A stretch of DNA of 64,000 nt from contig LJCV01000111.1 of the NCBI GenBank assembly GCA_001298575.1, forward strand, positions 62,001 through 126,000, given 5' to 3'. Made by a program: the position numbers and the translations under genes. This DNA is from Actinobacteria bacterium OK074. GTDB lineage: Bacteria > Actinomycetota > Actinomycetes > Streptomycetales > Streptomycetaceae. A model generated the notes under the pieces. That model was not told the origin of the DNA, did no database searches, and saw only the letters and a program-made list of their open reading frames with translations. Below are positions 15,573 to 31,141 of this stretch, one piece after another. The first letter of the stretch is position 1. Each line of letters starts with the position of its first letter.

Positions 15573-16726
15573 ACGACAGCCCGGCGATGCCGATGATGTC
15601 CAACCTGCCCAATCTGCTCGACCGGCTCCAGGACGACCCCTATCCGGTGTACCGGCAGTTCCGGCGGGCCGGACCGGTGATGTGGGCCGAGGCCCAGCAG
15701 CACTGGTTCGTCATGGGACACGGGGACGCCATGGCCGCGCTGCGGGATCCCAGGCTGGTCGGCTCGGCGGCCGATGCCGGTGCCTGCGCCGCGGCCCGCC
15801 GCACCCTGCGGCGCGGGCTGGTGCAGAACACCTTCACACCCGCGTTCGTGGAACGGTTCCGGCCGCACGCCCAGGAGGTCGTCGACACGCTGCTGGACAA
15901 GGCCGCGGCCCGCGCCGAACTGGAGCTGGTGGCCGACCTGGCGGTGCCGCTCGCGCTCGCGATGGCCACCGACCTGCTCGGCCTGCGTCCGAACGAGGCC
16001 CACGTGGTGAGCGCCTGGGTCCAGGACGTCTCCGGCACTCTCGCTCCGCCGCGGGGGCATCGCATGCTTCCCTCGGGCGGCGGCCCGGTCCTGCCCACCG
16101 AAGAGGTGCGCGAGAACCTCGCCGCGGCGCTCGCCGTACCCCGTCAGGGGCCCGACGACCTGCTCGGGCTGCTGCTCGACGCGGACGGGCCGTCGGGTCG
16201 GCCGGATCCGGAGGAACTGCTGGACATCTGCGCCGAGTTGCTGGTCTCCGCGTACCTCAGCGCCGTGGACGTGATCGGCAACGGGGTGCACACCCTGCTG
16301 GACCACCCGATGCAGGCGGAGCGGCTGCGCGCCGAGCCGGGCCTCATCACCACCGGTGTGGAGGAGTTGCTGCGGTACGCGCCTCCGATCCAGTGGATCA
16401 CCCGGACGGTGCACGAGGAGACCGAGCTGAGCGGCCACACCCTGGGCCCGGGGCAGACGGTGGTGGTTCTGCTGGGCGCCGCCAACCGGGATCCCGAGGT
16501 GTTCGAGGCGCCGGACACGCTCGACCTGTCCCGCGAACCGAACCACCACGTGTCGTTCGGCCGTGGCTCGCGCTTCTGCCTGGGTGCTCCGCTGGCCCGG
16601 ATGGAGGCGCAGGTGGCGATCGGCTCCCTGCTGGCGCGCTTCCCGGCGCTCCGGCCCGCCGGGGAGCCCAGGCGCCGAACGCTCCCGGGTTCGCGGGGAT
16701 TCAGCTCGCTGCCCCTGGCTCTGTGA
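15569..16726 (+). CDS. Cytochrome P450 with atypical I-helix
   Basis: A 385-aa bacterial P450 with GTG start overlapping the NRPS stop as GTGA; GGAGGAGA lies just upstream. The haem loop is [15 protein letters not shown] with ligand C337, and the ExxR motif is VEELLRY. The I-helix, normally AGxE/D-T-T, reads SAYLSAVDVIGNG (about residues 228-240). The conserved acid is therefore Leu, the catalytic Thr is Ser, and the Ala-Gly pair is Ser-Ala. Loss of the acid-alcohol pair is seen in P450s acting on carrier-bound substrates or doing unusual chemistry, so normal oxygen activation may be altered. The context predicts oxidation of the Cys-derived or polyketide part of the product. Reaction unknown. 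Confidence 0.92.
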   Translation: MNDSPAMPMMSNLPNLLDRLQDDPYPVYRQFRRAGPVMWAEAQQHWFVMGHGDAMAALRDPRLVGSAADAGACAAARRTLRRGLVQNTFTPAFVERFRPHAQEVVDTLLDKAAARAELELVADLAVPLALAMATDLLGLRPNEAHVVSAWVQDVSGTLAPPRGHRMLPSGGGPVLPTEEVRENLAAALAVPRQGPDDLLGLLLDADGPSGRPDPEELLDICAELLVSAYLSAVDVIGNGVHTLLDHPMQAERLRAEPGLITTGVEELLRYAPPIQWITRTVHEETELSGHTLGPGQTVVVLLGAANRDPEVFEAPDTLDLSREPNHHVSFGRGSRFCLGAPLARMEAQVAIGSLLARFPALRPAGEPRRRTLPGSRGFSSLPLAL

Positions 16727-16757
16727 CCGCCGTGCCGACGCGTGAGGAACGATACGG

Positions 16758-17777
16758 ATGAGCGACGCCATCGAAGTACAGGACCTCGTCAAGGTCTATC
16801 CGGGCGGTAACCGGGCCGTCGACGGGCTGTCCCTGCGGATCCGGGCCGGCGAGGTCTTCGGGCTGCTCGGACCGAACGGGTCGGGCAAGACAACCACCGT
16901 ACGGATCCTGGTGACACTCCTGGCACGGACCTCCGGAACGGCGCGGGTCGGCGGGCACGACGTGACCGCCGACATCCGCAAGGTCCGGGAGATCATCGGG
17001 TACGCCGGTCAGACCATCGGTATCGACGACGATCTCACCGCCCGCGAGAACCTCGTGCTCCAGGGGCGCCTGCACCGGATGTCGGGGGTCGCGGCGGAGA
17101 AACGGGCCGTCGAACTGCTGGAGATCATGTCACTGACCCAGGTGGCCGACGTCCGGGCCGCCCGGTTCTCGGGCGGCATGCGCCGACGGCTGGACCTCGT
17201 CCAGGCCCTGGTCCATGCGCCCCCGGTGCTCTTCCTCGACGAGCCCACCACCGGGATGGACCCGCAGTCGCGGCTGGCGCTGTGGCAGTACCTCGACCGG
17301 CTGCGGCGGGACGGCGTGACGATCCTGCTCACCACGCAGTACCTGGAGGAGGCCGACCGGGCCTGCGACCGCGTCGCCATCATGGACCGGGGCAAACTGC
17401 TGCGGTCCGGCAGCCCGGCCGCGATGAAGGACGAACTCGGCGCGGACCGGGTCACCTTCACGCTCACCTCGGCGCTGGCGGAGGACGCCTACGACCGGGC
17501 CGCCCACGTCGTGGGCCGCTATCCGGAGGTGGCCCGGGTGGAGCAGGTGGAACCGCTCGTGCTGTCGGTACGGGACACCGGCGCGGCCCTGCCGACGATC
17601 ATCCGGCACCTGGAGTCCGAGTACATCCGGATCCTGACCGTCCGCAATTCCGCGGTGACCTTGGACGACGTCTTTCTCAGGTACACCGGCCACAAGGTAC
17701 GTGCCGATCCGGGCCTCGGACGTCCGGCGATGAGCGCCGCGTTCGCCGCCATGCACGGAGGGAAGGTGCCGCAATGA
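16758..17777 (+). CDS. ABC transporter ATP-binding protein, DrrA type
   Basis: A 339-aa ATPase subunit. Walker A GPNGSGKTT is at about residue 38, signature FSGGMRRRLD at about 137, and Walker B VLFLDEPTTGMDP at about 157, followed by the H-loop region, where the usual His is Gln (LLTTQYLEEADR) as in DrrA and other daunorubicin-resistance ATPases. The C-terminal 100 residues are the DrrA extension. It precedes the matching permease with an ATGA overlap and works with it as an exporter at the cytoplasmic membrane. It probably gives self-resistance to the cluster product, or exports it. ATG 16758 follows GAGGAACG, 31 bp after the P450. Confidence 0.93.
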   Translation: MSDAIEVQDLVKVYPGGNRAVDGLSLRIRAGEVFGLLGPNGSGKTTTVRILVTLLARTSGTARVGGHDVTADIRKVREIIGYAGQTIGIDDDLTARENLVLQGRLHRMSGVAAEKRAVELLEIMSLTQVADVRAARFSGGMRRRLDLVQALVHAPPVLFLDEPTTGMDPQSRLALWQYLDRLRRDGVTILLTTQYLEEADRACDRVAIMDRGKLLRSGSPAAMKDELGADRVTFTLTSALAEDAYDRAAHVVGRYPEVARVEQVEPLVLSVRDTGAALPTIIRHLESEYIRILTVRNSAVTLDDVFLRYTGHKVRADPGLGRPAMSAAFAAMHGGKVPQ

Positions 17778-18685
17778 AACACAACGTGCACGCCGTCTAC
17801 CATCTGATGGTCAGGAACCTGATCGCGTCCCGGCGAACACCGCTGCTCATCGTGGCCGGGATCGTCCAGCCCCTCATATGGATGGCCGTCTTCTCCCAGG
17901 GTCTGAGCAGGCTCACGGACTTCGACCAGTTCCGGCAGCTCGGGTACACGTCGTACCTGTCGTTCTTCGTCCCGGGGATCATGGCGCTGACGGTGCTGAA
18001 CACCTCGATCCGGTCGGGGATCGCGATGGTCACCGACATCAGCACCGGTGTGCTGGACAAGTTCCTCATCAGTCCGATCAACCGGACCACCATCCTGCTC
18101 GGGCGGATCCTGGCCGACGCGATCACCATGGCGGTGCAGTGCCTCATCGTGCTCGCCATCGCGTTCGCCATGGGCATCCGGCCGCCGACCGGCGCCGGGG
18201 GCGTGGCGACCATGCTGACGCTCAGCATCCTGCTGGGGATCTGCGCCGCGGGGTTCTCCGACTACGTGGCGCTGCGCACCCGCAACCCGCAGGTGACGAT
18301 GCTGATCGGCATCAACTCGACGCTGCCGCTGCTGTTCCTGTCCCCCGCGTTCTTCCCTCGGCAGCTGCAACCGTCCTGGCTGACCACCGTGGGGCGGATC
18401 AACCCCGTGGCGTACGTGGTGACCAGCGGGCAGAACCTGATGAACCTCGGCTTCCACTGGGGTCAGCTGCTGGCCACGCTCGGCGTCCTCGCCCTGGCCG
18501 GAACGCTCACCCTCACCGCTGCCGCCCTGGCCTTCCGCCGCGCGACCAGCGGATCGGGCGGCGGCGACACCGTCCCGTTCGGACGGCTGGGACGCAAGCT
18601 GCTGCTGCTTCGGGCGAAACGGATGATGGCCCGCTCGGCGGGTGACGCGGCACTGCCCGTACCGGCCGCCCTGCCCGACAACTGA
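17774..18685 (+). CDS. ABC-2 type permease, DrrB type
   Basis: A 303-aa membrane protein with about six hydrophobic segments spread between residues 20 and 260 (for example LLIVAGIVQPLIWMAVF, SYLSFFVPGIMAL, MAVQCLIVLAIAFAMG and LLATLGVLALAGTLTL). The C-terminal 40 residues are charged and probably cytoplasmic. Layout, length and coupling to the DrrA-like ATPase identify an ABC-2 family exporter subunit. ATG 17774 overlaps the ATPase stop codon. The substrate is presumably the product of this cluster; this is inferred from position only. Confidence 0.92.
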   Translation: MKHNVHAVYHLMVRNLIASRRTPLLIVAGIVQPLIWMAVFSQGLSRLTDFDQFRQLGYTSYLSFFVPGIMALTVLNTSIRSGIAMVTDISTGVLDKFLISPINRTTILLGRILADAITMAVQCLIVLAIAFAMGIRPPTGAGGVATMLTLSILLGICAAGFSDYVALRTRNPQVTMLIGINSTLPLLFLSPAFFPRQLQPSWLTTVGRINPVAYVVTSGQNLMNLGFHWGQLLATLGVLALAGTLTLTAAALAFRRATSGSGGGDTVPFGRLGRKLLLLRAKRMMARSAGDAALPVPAALPDN

Positions 18686-18701
18686 CCGATGGGGAGACGA
18701 C

Positions 18702-19868
18702 ATGCGAATCGCCGTGATGGGTGCGGGAATCGCCGGACTGGCGCTGGGCCTCGCCCTGGAGAGGGCGGGGCTGGAGTACCGCCTCTACGAGCAGGCGCCC
18801 GAGTTGCGCGAAGTGGGAGCCGGCCTGCAACTGGCACCGAACGCCACCCGGTTGCTGCACCGGTTCGGCCTGGGCGCCGCCCTGAAGGCCACCGCCGTGC
18901 GGCCCGAGGCCCTGGAACTGCTGCGCTGGGACGACGGGAAGCCGCTCGGCCGGACCGTCTTCGGCGACGAGTGCGTGCAGTTGTTCGGGGAGCCGTACTA
19001 CACCGTGCACCGCGCCGACCTGCAACACGCGATGGCCGACGCGCTGCCCGACGGCCGGATCCGGTTCGGCGCCCAGTGCGTCGGCGTACGGGAGCATGCC
19101 GACGGCGTCGAGATCCGGTTCGCCGACGGCTCGTCGCAGCGGGCCGACATCGTGGTGGGCGCGGACGGACTCCACTCCGTCGTCCGCGGCGCGCTCGACG
19201 CCGACAGGCCGCGCCCCATGGGCAGGACCGTGTTCCGCGGTCTCGTGCCGGCCGAGCGGGTGCCGCTGCTGTCGGGTCCGCCGAAGATGCTGATGTGGAT
19301 GGGTCCGGGCCACCACTTCCTGTGTTATCCGGTCTCGGCGGGGCGGCTGGTGAACTTCTCGGCGAGCGCACCGGCCGACGGGTGGCTCGCGGAGTCGTGG
19401 CTGGCGCAGGGCAGTGTGCAGGACCTGGCGCGGGCGTACACGGGCTGGCACGAAGAGGTGCTGCGGGTGATCCGGTCGGCCGACCGGGTGAGCCGCTGGG
19501 CGCTGTACGAGCGGGACCCGCAGTGGGGCAGGGGCCGCATCACCCTGGTCGGTGACGCCGGCCACGCCTCGCTGCCGTTCCTGGCACAGGGCGCCAACCA
19601 GGCCGTCGAGGACTCGGTGGTGCTCGCCGCCTGCCTGCGCGAGGCGAGCTCCGACAACCTCGAACCGGCGCTGCGGCGGTACGAGACGTGCCGTCAGGAG
19701 CGGGTCGCGGAGATCGGCGCCATCGTGCGCGGGCGCAACGTGACCATCCATCTGCCCGACGGCGAGCAGCAGCGTCGGCGAGACGCCGGCCTGACGAACC
19801 TGATGGAACTGCGCGGCAACGCCTGGCTCTACGGATACGACGCGGACCAGGCCCTCTCCACGGTGTGA
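18702..19868 (+). CDS. FAD-dependent monooxygenase, salicylate-hydroxylase type
   Basis: A 388-aa single-component flavoprotein hydroxylase. N-terminal GAGIAGL (about 7-13) binds the ADP part of FAD. ADIVVGADGLHSVVR (about 147-161) is the DG motif of NAD(P)H-dependent aromatic hydroxylases, and GDAGHASLPFLAQGANQAVED (from about 284) is the second FAD motif. The overall pattern is that of salicylate 1-monooxygenase and related class A enzymes. ATG 18702 was chosen because GGGGAGA precedes it; an upstream in-frame start at 18642 would lie inside the permease gene. If the PKS makes a salicylate-like ring, this enzyme could hydroxylate or oxidatively decarboxylate it. It could also oxidise a heterocycle. 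The choice is inference. Confidence 0.9.
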   Translation: MRIAVMGAGIAGLALGLALERAGLEYRLYEQAPELREVGAGLQLAPNATRLLHRFGLGAALKATAVRPEALELLRWDDGKPLGRTVFGDECVQLFGEPYYTVHRADLQHAMADALPDGRIRFGAQCVGVREHADGVEIRFADGSSQRADIVVGADGLHSVVRGALDADRPRPMGRTVFRGLVPAERVPLLSGPPKMLMWMGPGHHFLCYPVSAGRLVNFSASAPADGWLAESWLAQGSVQDLARAYTGWHEEVLRVIRSADRVSRWALYERDPQWGRGRITLVGDAGHASLPFLAQGANQAVEDSVVLAACLREASSDNLEPALRRYETCRQERVAEIGAIVRGRNVTIHLPDGEQQRRRDAGLTNLMELRGNAWLYGYDADQALSTV

Positions 19869-19940
19869 GCGGCGCGGCGGACGCGGCGCCGCCGACCGCC
19901 CGACCGCACTGCCGGCTCACGACCCACCCAAGGAGTACCG

Positions 19941-20159
19941 ATGCCCGACACGACGGAAAGCGGCATACCGGAGCCGACCGGCGAGACCACGTCCCCGAAG
20001 GACCGGTCCGCCGTCGCGGAGGACGACTACGACCTCGCCGAGGCGCTCAAGCTGGCGACCGGTCGTTGCCCGATGGGCCTGGTCCAGCCCGAGGACGGCG
20101 AACCGCCCGCCGGCGAACCGGAACCCGAGTCACCGCCTCCGAGCGACCCCACGACCTGA
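19941..20159 (+). CDS. Small acidic peptide (72 aa), unknown function
   Basis: ATG 19941 is preceded by AAGGAG at good spacing, and the gene ends 15 bp before the phosphatase-like gene, so it is almost certainly translated and co-transcribed. The sequence is acidic and disordered-looking. It has a Thr/Ser/Pro/Glu-rich N-terminus, a short helical stretch DDYDLAEALKLATG, one cysteine in the motif GRCPMGLV, and a Pro/Glu-rich tail. There is no signal peptide or membrane segment. It is too short and lacks the serine motif to be a carrier protein, and it is not MbtH. I do not recognise a family. The leader-like helix followed by a single Cys-Pro-Met-Gly core is compatible with a substrate or carrier peptide for the adjacent enzyme, or a small partner subunit. 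That is speculation. Confidence 0.75.
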   Translation: MPDTTESGIPEPTGETTSPKDRSAVAEDDYDLAEALKLATGRCPMGLVQPEDGEPPAGEPEPESPPPSDPTT

Positions 20160-20174
20160 AGGACTGGAGAAGCC

Positions 20175-21080
20175 ATGTCCGCACAGCAGACCCTGACCGT
20201 CCGCGACCTGCCCGACCCGCCGAGCGGCGCCCGCAACCTGATGCTGATCGTCCTGGACAGCCTCCGCTACGACTCCTGGATCGCGGCCGCCCCGAAGCAT
20301 CTCGGGCGGATCGGCGAGGTGCAGCAGCGGTACGCCTACGCCACCTGGACACCGCCCTCCCACTACAACCTGCTGACCGGCCTGTTGCCGCACAGCCGGC
20401 CGGGCGGTGAGATGCCTGCGGCCGAGTACTTCAAGAACGAGTTCCTGGCCTTCGGCGAGCGGTTGCAGGTCGATGTCGCGGACATCCAACGGGGCCTGCT
20501 GCCGTCGCTGTTCCTGCCCACCCTGTTCCGTTCCCTCGGCTACCACACCCGTGCCCTTGTCTCCATGTCCGTCCTCAACCGGCACACGGCGATCAACCGC
20601 GACTTCGAGTCGTACGACCGCATGAAGCGGCACAACGACATGGCTTCCATGCTCGATCTGCTGGAGTTCGACCCACGGCGGCCGACGTTCTACCTGCTCA
20701 ACATCGGCGAGACCCACTACCCGTACGCCGTACCCGGCGACGACGCACGCAACTGGCCGTATCTGGCGGGCGTGCACGGTGCCGTACGGGGACTCACCGC
20801 CGTCGCCGACGAGATGGGCGGGCCCCGGGTACTGAGCACGGAGGAGATGAACGAGGCCCGGCACCGGCAGATCAACGCGCTGAGTTACGTCGACGGCCTG
20901 TTCGCCGAACTGTTCGCCCGGATCCCGCCCGACACGTACGTCATCGTCACCGCCGACCACGGCGAACTCTTCGGCGAGGACGGCCAGTTCGGGCACGGGC
21001 CGGTGGTGCACGAGAAGGTGCTGGAAGTGCCGCTGGTCGAGGGGCTGGTACCGACCGGTTACCGGGCCGCGCTCGGATGA
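20175..21080 (+). CDS. Alkaline-phosphatase-superfamily (sulfatase-like) enzyme with Thr at the nucleophile position
   Basis: A 301-aa protein with the sulfatase/phosphodiesterase fold. The N-terminal metal ligand lies in LIVLDSLRYDS (about 24-34), the nucleophile region is ATWTPPSHYNLLTG (about 57-70), and the C-terminal metal ligands are in VTADHGELFGE (about 258-268) and GHGPVVHE. In true sulfatases the nucleophile region is C/S-x-P-x-R, where the Cys or Ser becomes formylglycine. Here that position is Thr and the Arg is missing, so it is not a formylglycine sulfatase. Thr-dependent members are phosphatases, phosphodiesterases or phosphoethanolamine transferases. No signal peptide or membrane segment is visible, so it should act in the cytoplasm. 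GGAGA precedes ATG 20175. The pairing with a 72-aa peptide gene inside an NRPS-PKS cluster is unusual; substrate unknown. Confidence 0.82.
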   Translation: MSAQQTLTVRDLPDPPSGARNLMLIVLDSLRYDSWIAAAPKHLGRIGEVQQRYAYATWTPPSHYNLLTGLLPHSRPGGEMPAAEYFKNEFLAFGERLQVDVADIQRGLLPSLFLPTLFRSLGYHTRALVSMSVLNRHTAINRDFESYDRMKRHNDMASMLDLLEFDPRRPTFYLLNIGETHYPYAVPGDDARNWPYLAGVHGAVRGLTAVADEMGGPRVLSTEEMNEARHRQINALSYVDGLFAELFARIPPDTYVIVTADHGELFGEDGQFGHGPVVHEKVLEVPLVEGLVPTGYRAALG

Positions 21081-21124
21081 CCGCAGGCCCGTACGCGGGG
21101 ACCGACCAACGGGAGGGGAAAGAA

Positions 21125-28675
<7,551 letters not shown>

Positions 28676-28728
28676 ACGGCTGCGCCAACGGCGCCGGAGC
28701 ACGGGGACAAGGAGCATAGTCTGAAGTC

Positions 28729-29931
28729 ATGAGGGGCACAGCCTGGTGGAAGAGCGCAACGCGTCGGCATCCGACGGTGACCGACGCCGCGCTGCTCACC
28801 GGTCTGTGCGTGGTCACCGCGGTCACGATCGCCACCCGGCTGCGCCCCCTGCACGTCCAGCTCGGCGCTCTCACGATCGCACTCGCCGCCTACGGTGCCC
28901 TGCTGTTCCACCGCCGCCGTCCCTTCCTCGTACTGGGCCTGACGACGGCTGCCGCGGTCGCCTACATGGTCGTCAGCCGGAGCCACGGCTGGGTGCTGGC
29001 CGCGCCGCTGATCGTCATGTACCGGGTCGCTTCTTCCGTCGGCGACCGCCGCCGGATGCTGATCTGCAGTGGACTCGCCGTCGTGGCACTGACAGGTGCC
29101 CCGGTCCTGATGGGCTCCTACGCCCTGTTCAGCGCCGAGGAGTTGGCGGTGCTCGCGGCGTGCGGCGTGGCGCTCACCGCCGGCGAGGCGTCGCGCAGCC
29201 GCCGGGACCGGCTCGGTGACGCGGAGGAGCGGGCACACCGGGCCGAGCGTGAACACGAGCACGAGGCACGCCGCAGAGTGACCGAGGAGCGGCTGCGCAT
29301 CGCCCGCGAACTGCACGACATCATCGGCCACCACCTCGCCGTGATCACCGTACAGGCGGGGGTGGCCACGCATGCGCTCGGCGGCCGGTCGTCCGCCACC
29401 GCGACGGCGCTGGGCCACATCCGGCAGGCGAGCCGGGCCGCCCTGGAGGATCTCCGCGACACCGTGGACCTGTTGCGCCAGCCCGGCGACGAGGGTGCCC
29501 CGACCGGTCCGAACGGCAGCCTCGCCGGTCTCGGTGAACTCGTCGGCATCTTCACCGGGACGGGCATGCGGATAGAGCACCGCGTCGAGGGCACGGTGCG
29601 AAGGCTGCCACCCGCCGTCGACCTGACGGCTTATCGCGTGATCCAGGAGTCCTTGACCAACGTCCGCAAGCACGCCGGTGATGTCGGCGTGCGACTGCTG
29701 GTCAGCTACGAGCCGTCGGGCCTGCGCGTCCTGGTGGAGAACGACGGATACGAGGAGAGCGGCGGCGCGCCCGACACCCCGGTGTCCGTCGCTCGCGACG
29801 GCACGGCCCACGGGATCCTGGGAATGCGCGAACGGGTCACCGCGCTGGGCGGCCGTTTCGATGCGAGCCCGGTGCCCGGAGGTTTCCGGGTCAGCGCGAC
29901 ACTGCCACGGCATGGAGACGATCCGACATGA
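28729..29931 (+). CDS. Two-component sensor histidine kinase, NarL/DesK type
   Basis: A 400-aa membrane kinase. About five hydrophobic segments occupy residues 17-160, then a coiled-coil-like charged linker (RAEREHEHEARRRVTEER) leads to the HisKA_3 dimerisation box ARELHDIIGHHLAVI, with phospho-His near 195. The HATPase_c domain follows, with ESLTNVRKHAG and GILGMRERV. No large extracellular sensor domain is visible, so the signal is probably sensed in or at the membrane. ATG 28729 follows AAGGAG, 54 bp after the PKS. It overlaps the response regulator gene by ATGA, forming a standard pair. Its position suggests control of the cluster or of the exporter, but a general stress role cannot be excluded. 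Confidence 0.92.
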   Translation: MRGTAWWKSATRRHPTVTDAALLTGLCVVTAVTIATRLRPLHVQLGALTIALAAYGALLFHRRRPFLVLGLTTAAAVAYMVVSRSHGWVLAAPLIVMYRVASSVGDRRRMLICSGLAVVALTGAPVLMGSYALFSAEELAVLAACGVALTAGEASRSRRDRLGDAEERAHRAEREHEHEARRRVTEERLRIARELHDIIGHHLAVITVQAGVATHALGGRSSATATALGHIRQASRAALEDLRDTVDLLRQPGDEGAPTGPNGSLAGLGELVGIFTGTGMRIEHRVEGTVRRLPPAVDLTAYRVIQESLTNVRKHAGDVGVRLLVSYEPSGLRVLVENDGYEESGGAPDTPVSVARDGTAHGILGMRERVTALGGRFDASPVPGGFRVSATLPRHGDDPT

Positions 29932-30647
29932 CGGTCAGAGTCCTGCTCGCGGACGATCAGGTACTGGTACGAACGGGTTTTCGGTCGCTGCTGGAGTCCG
30001 CGCCCGACCTGGAGGTGGTCGGCGAGGCACGTACCGGACGCGAGGCCGTCGAGCTGACCCGGCTGCTGCGGCCGGACGTCGTCCTGATGGACATCGGCAT
30101 GCCGGAGCTGGACGGCCTGGCCGCCACCCAGCTCATCAGTGACGATGCCGGACTCGCGCAGGTCAAGGTGCTGATCCTCACGACCTTCGAGGCGGACCAC
30201 AACGTCTTCGGTGCCCTGCGGGCCGGTGCGAGCGGCTTCCTGGGCAAGAGCGTCGAACTCGACGAACTGATCGAAGCGATCCGCACCGTCCACCGGGGCG
30301 ACATGCTGCTGTCTCCGGCGGCGACCAAGCGGCTGGTCGCCCGCTGCCTCGCCCGCCCGGAACAAGGCGGGCGGCAACCCGTGGAACGACTCGCCGCCCT
30401 CACCGACCGCGAACGCGAGGTGCTCGCGCTCGTCGCCACAGGCATGACGAACGACGAGATCGCCCAGCGGCTGGTGGTGAGTCCGCACACGGCCAAGACC
30501 CACATCAATCGCGCCATGACGAAACTCGGGGCCCGGGACCGAGCGCAACTGGTCGTCATCGCTTATGAGACCGGTCTGGTCCGGCCGCCCGAGCGGTCGG
30601 AGCCGACGGGCACGGACGCGGAACTTAATGCACATTACTGGCAATAG
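29928..30647 (+). CDS. Response regulator, NarL/LuxR type
   Basis: A 239-aa regulator. The receiver domain (1-125) has the acid pair in LLADDQ, phospho-acceptor D55 in VVLMDIGMPELDG, and the conserved Thr and Lys in ILTTF and GFLGKS. A LuxR-type helix-turn-helix (about 160-220) reads LTDREREVLALVATG...NDEIAQRLVVSPHTAKTHI. It is the partner of the upstream kinase, shown by the 4-bp overlap. All receiver catalytic residues are present, unlike the orphan regulator at 31142-31855. Targets are unknown. Confidence 0.93.
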   Translation: MTVRVLLADDQVLVRTGFRSLLESAPDLEVVGEARTGREAVELTRLLRPDVVLMDIGMPELDGLAATQLISDDAGLAQVKVLILTTFEADHNVFGALRAGASGFLGKSVELDELIEAIRTVHRGDMLLSPAATKRLVARCLARPEQGGRQPVERLAALTDREREVLALVATGMTNDEIAQRLVVSPHTAKTHINRAMTKLGARDRAQLVVIAYETGLVRPPERSEPTGTDAELNAHYWQ

Positions 30648-31043
30648 CAAGATACCCGCGATTAACCCTGCCGATTAAAGACCAGGCAATTCCTAATACC
30701 CTCAGCGAAATTCCCGCCGGATCATCCCATGCGCCGATCCGCCGAACAGTACCCGATTACCCCGCAGCTCAACCGGCGGTTCTCCTTGTTCCGCTTACCC
30801 GCAGGTCAATCGAATCCGATCTTCCCTCGACCCGCCAACAGCCCGAAGACCAACGCTTGACAGCGACAGCCCAAAAGGACTTGACTATACTAAGGATTCG
30901 AACGCTCAGACGACGGATTGCCCGCCGAACCACACCGGCGAGCCTTGAGGATTTCATTCGCCATTCGATGATCAGATGTGTTCAGGTAGTCCTAGGGGGA
31001 CGTCCACATGGGAGCGAAGTTACCTGAGATTCAGATGTTCTGT

Positions 31044-31070
31044 ATTTGCCATGGCTCAGCCATGGCAAAT
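31044..31070. repeat. Perfect 13-bp inverted repeat (candidate operator)
   Basis: The arms ATTTGCCATGGCT (31044-31056) and AGCCATGGCAAAT (31058-31070) are perfect reverse complements with a single C between them. The dyad is too AT-balanced and lacks a U-run, so it does not look like a terminator. Its position about 70 bp upstream of the regulator start fits a dimeric regulator binding site or autoregulatory operator. A TTG at 31046 within it could in principle start a longer protein, but this is unlikely. Confidence 0.7.
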
Positions 31071-31121
31071 CTTTTCCCTCCAGAACCACCTCCACGCCGC
31101 GAGGTCGGCCCGTCGCAGAAA

Positions 31122-31137
31122 GCCCCCGTGCGGGGGC
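31122..31137 (+). promoter_or_regulatory. GC hairpin immediately before the regulator start
   Basis: GCCCCCG-TG-CGGGGGC forms a 7-bp stem with a 2-base loop ending 4 bases before ATG 31142. In mRNA it would occlude ribosome access to that start and so may restrict translation, or favour initiation at the downstream GTG 31217. Confidence 0.45.
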
Positions 31138-31141
31138 CGCG

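Larger units (their letters stand above)
30648..31141. promoter_or_regulatory. AT-richer regulatory intergenic region upstream of the orphan regulator
   Basis: This is a 494-bp stretch without a convincing gene, noticeably richer in A/T than its surroundings. It holds a possible promoter (TTGACA at 30857-30862 and TATACT at 30886-30891, although the spacing of 23 is too long for a classical pair), a perfect inverted repeat (31044-31070) and a GC hairpin just before the regulator start (31122-31137). It is the most regulation-like stretch in region 1 and probably controls the orphan regulator. Confidence 0.55.

Noticed and set aside
20175..21080. Annotation as a true formylglycine-dependent sulfatase
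   Set aside because: The Cys/Ser of C/S-x-P-x-R is Thr and the Arg is absent, so formylglycine cannot form.
30857..30891. TTGACA / TATACT as a classical promoter pair
   Set aside because: The spacing is 23 bp, too long for a housekeeping sigma promoter; kept only as a possible element within the intergenic region.
31046..31141. TTG start giving a longer N-terminus for the orphan regulator
   Set aside because: The extra residues are unlike any receiver domain, and the TTG lies inside a perfect inverted repeat that looks regulatory.
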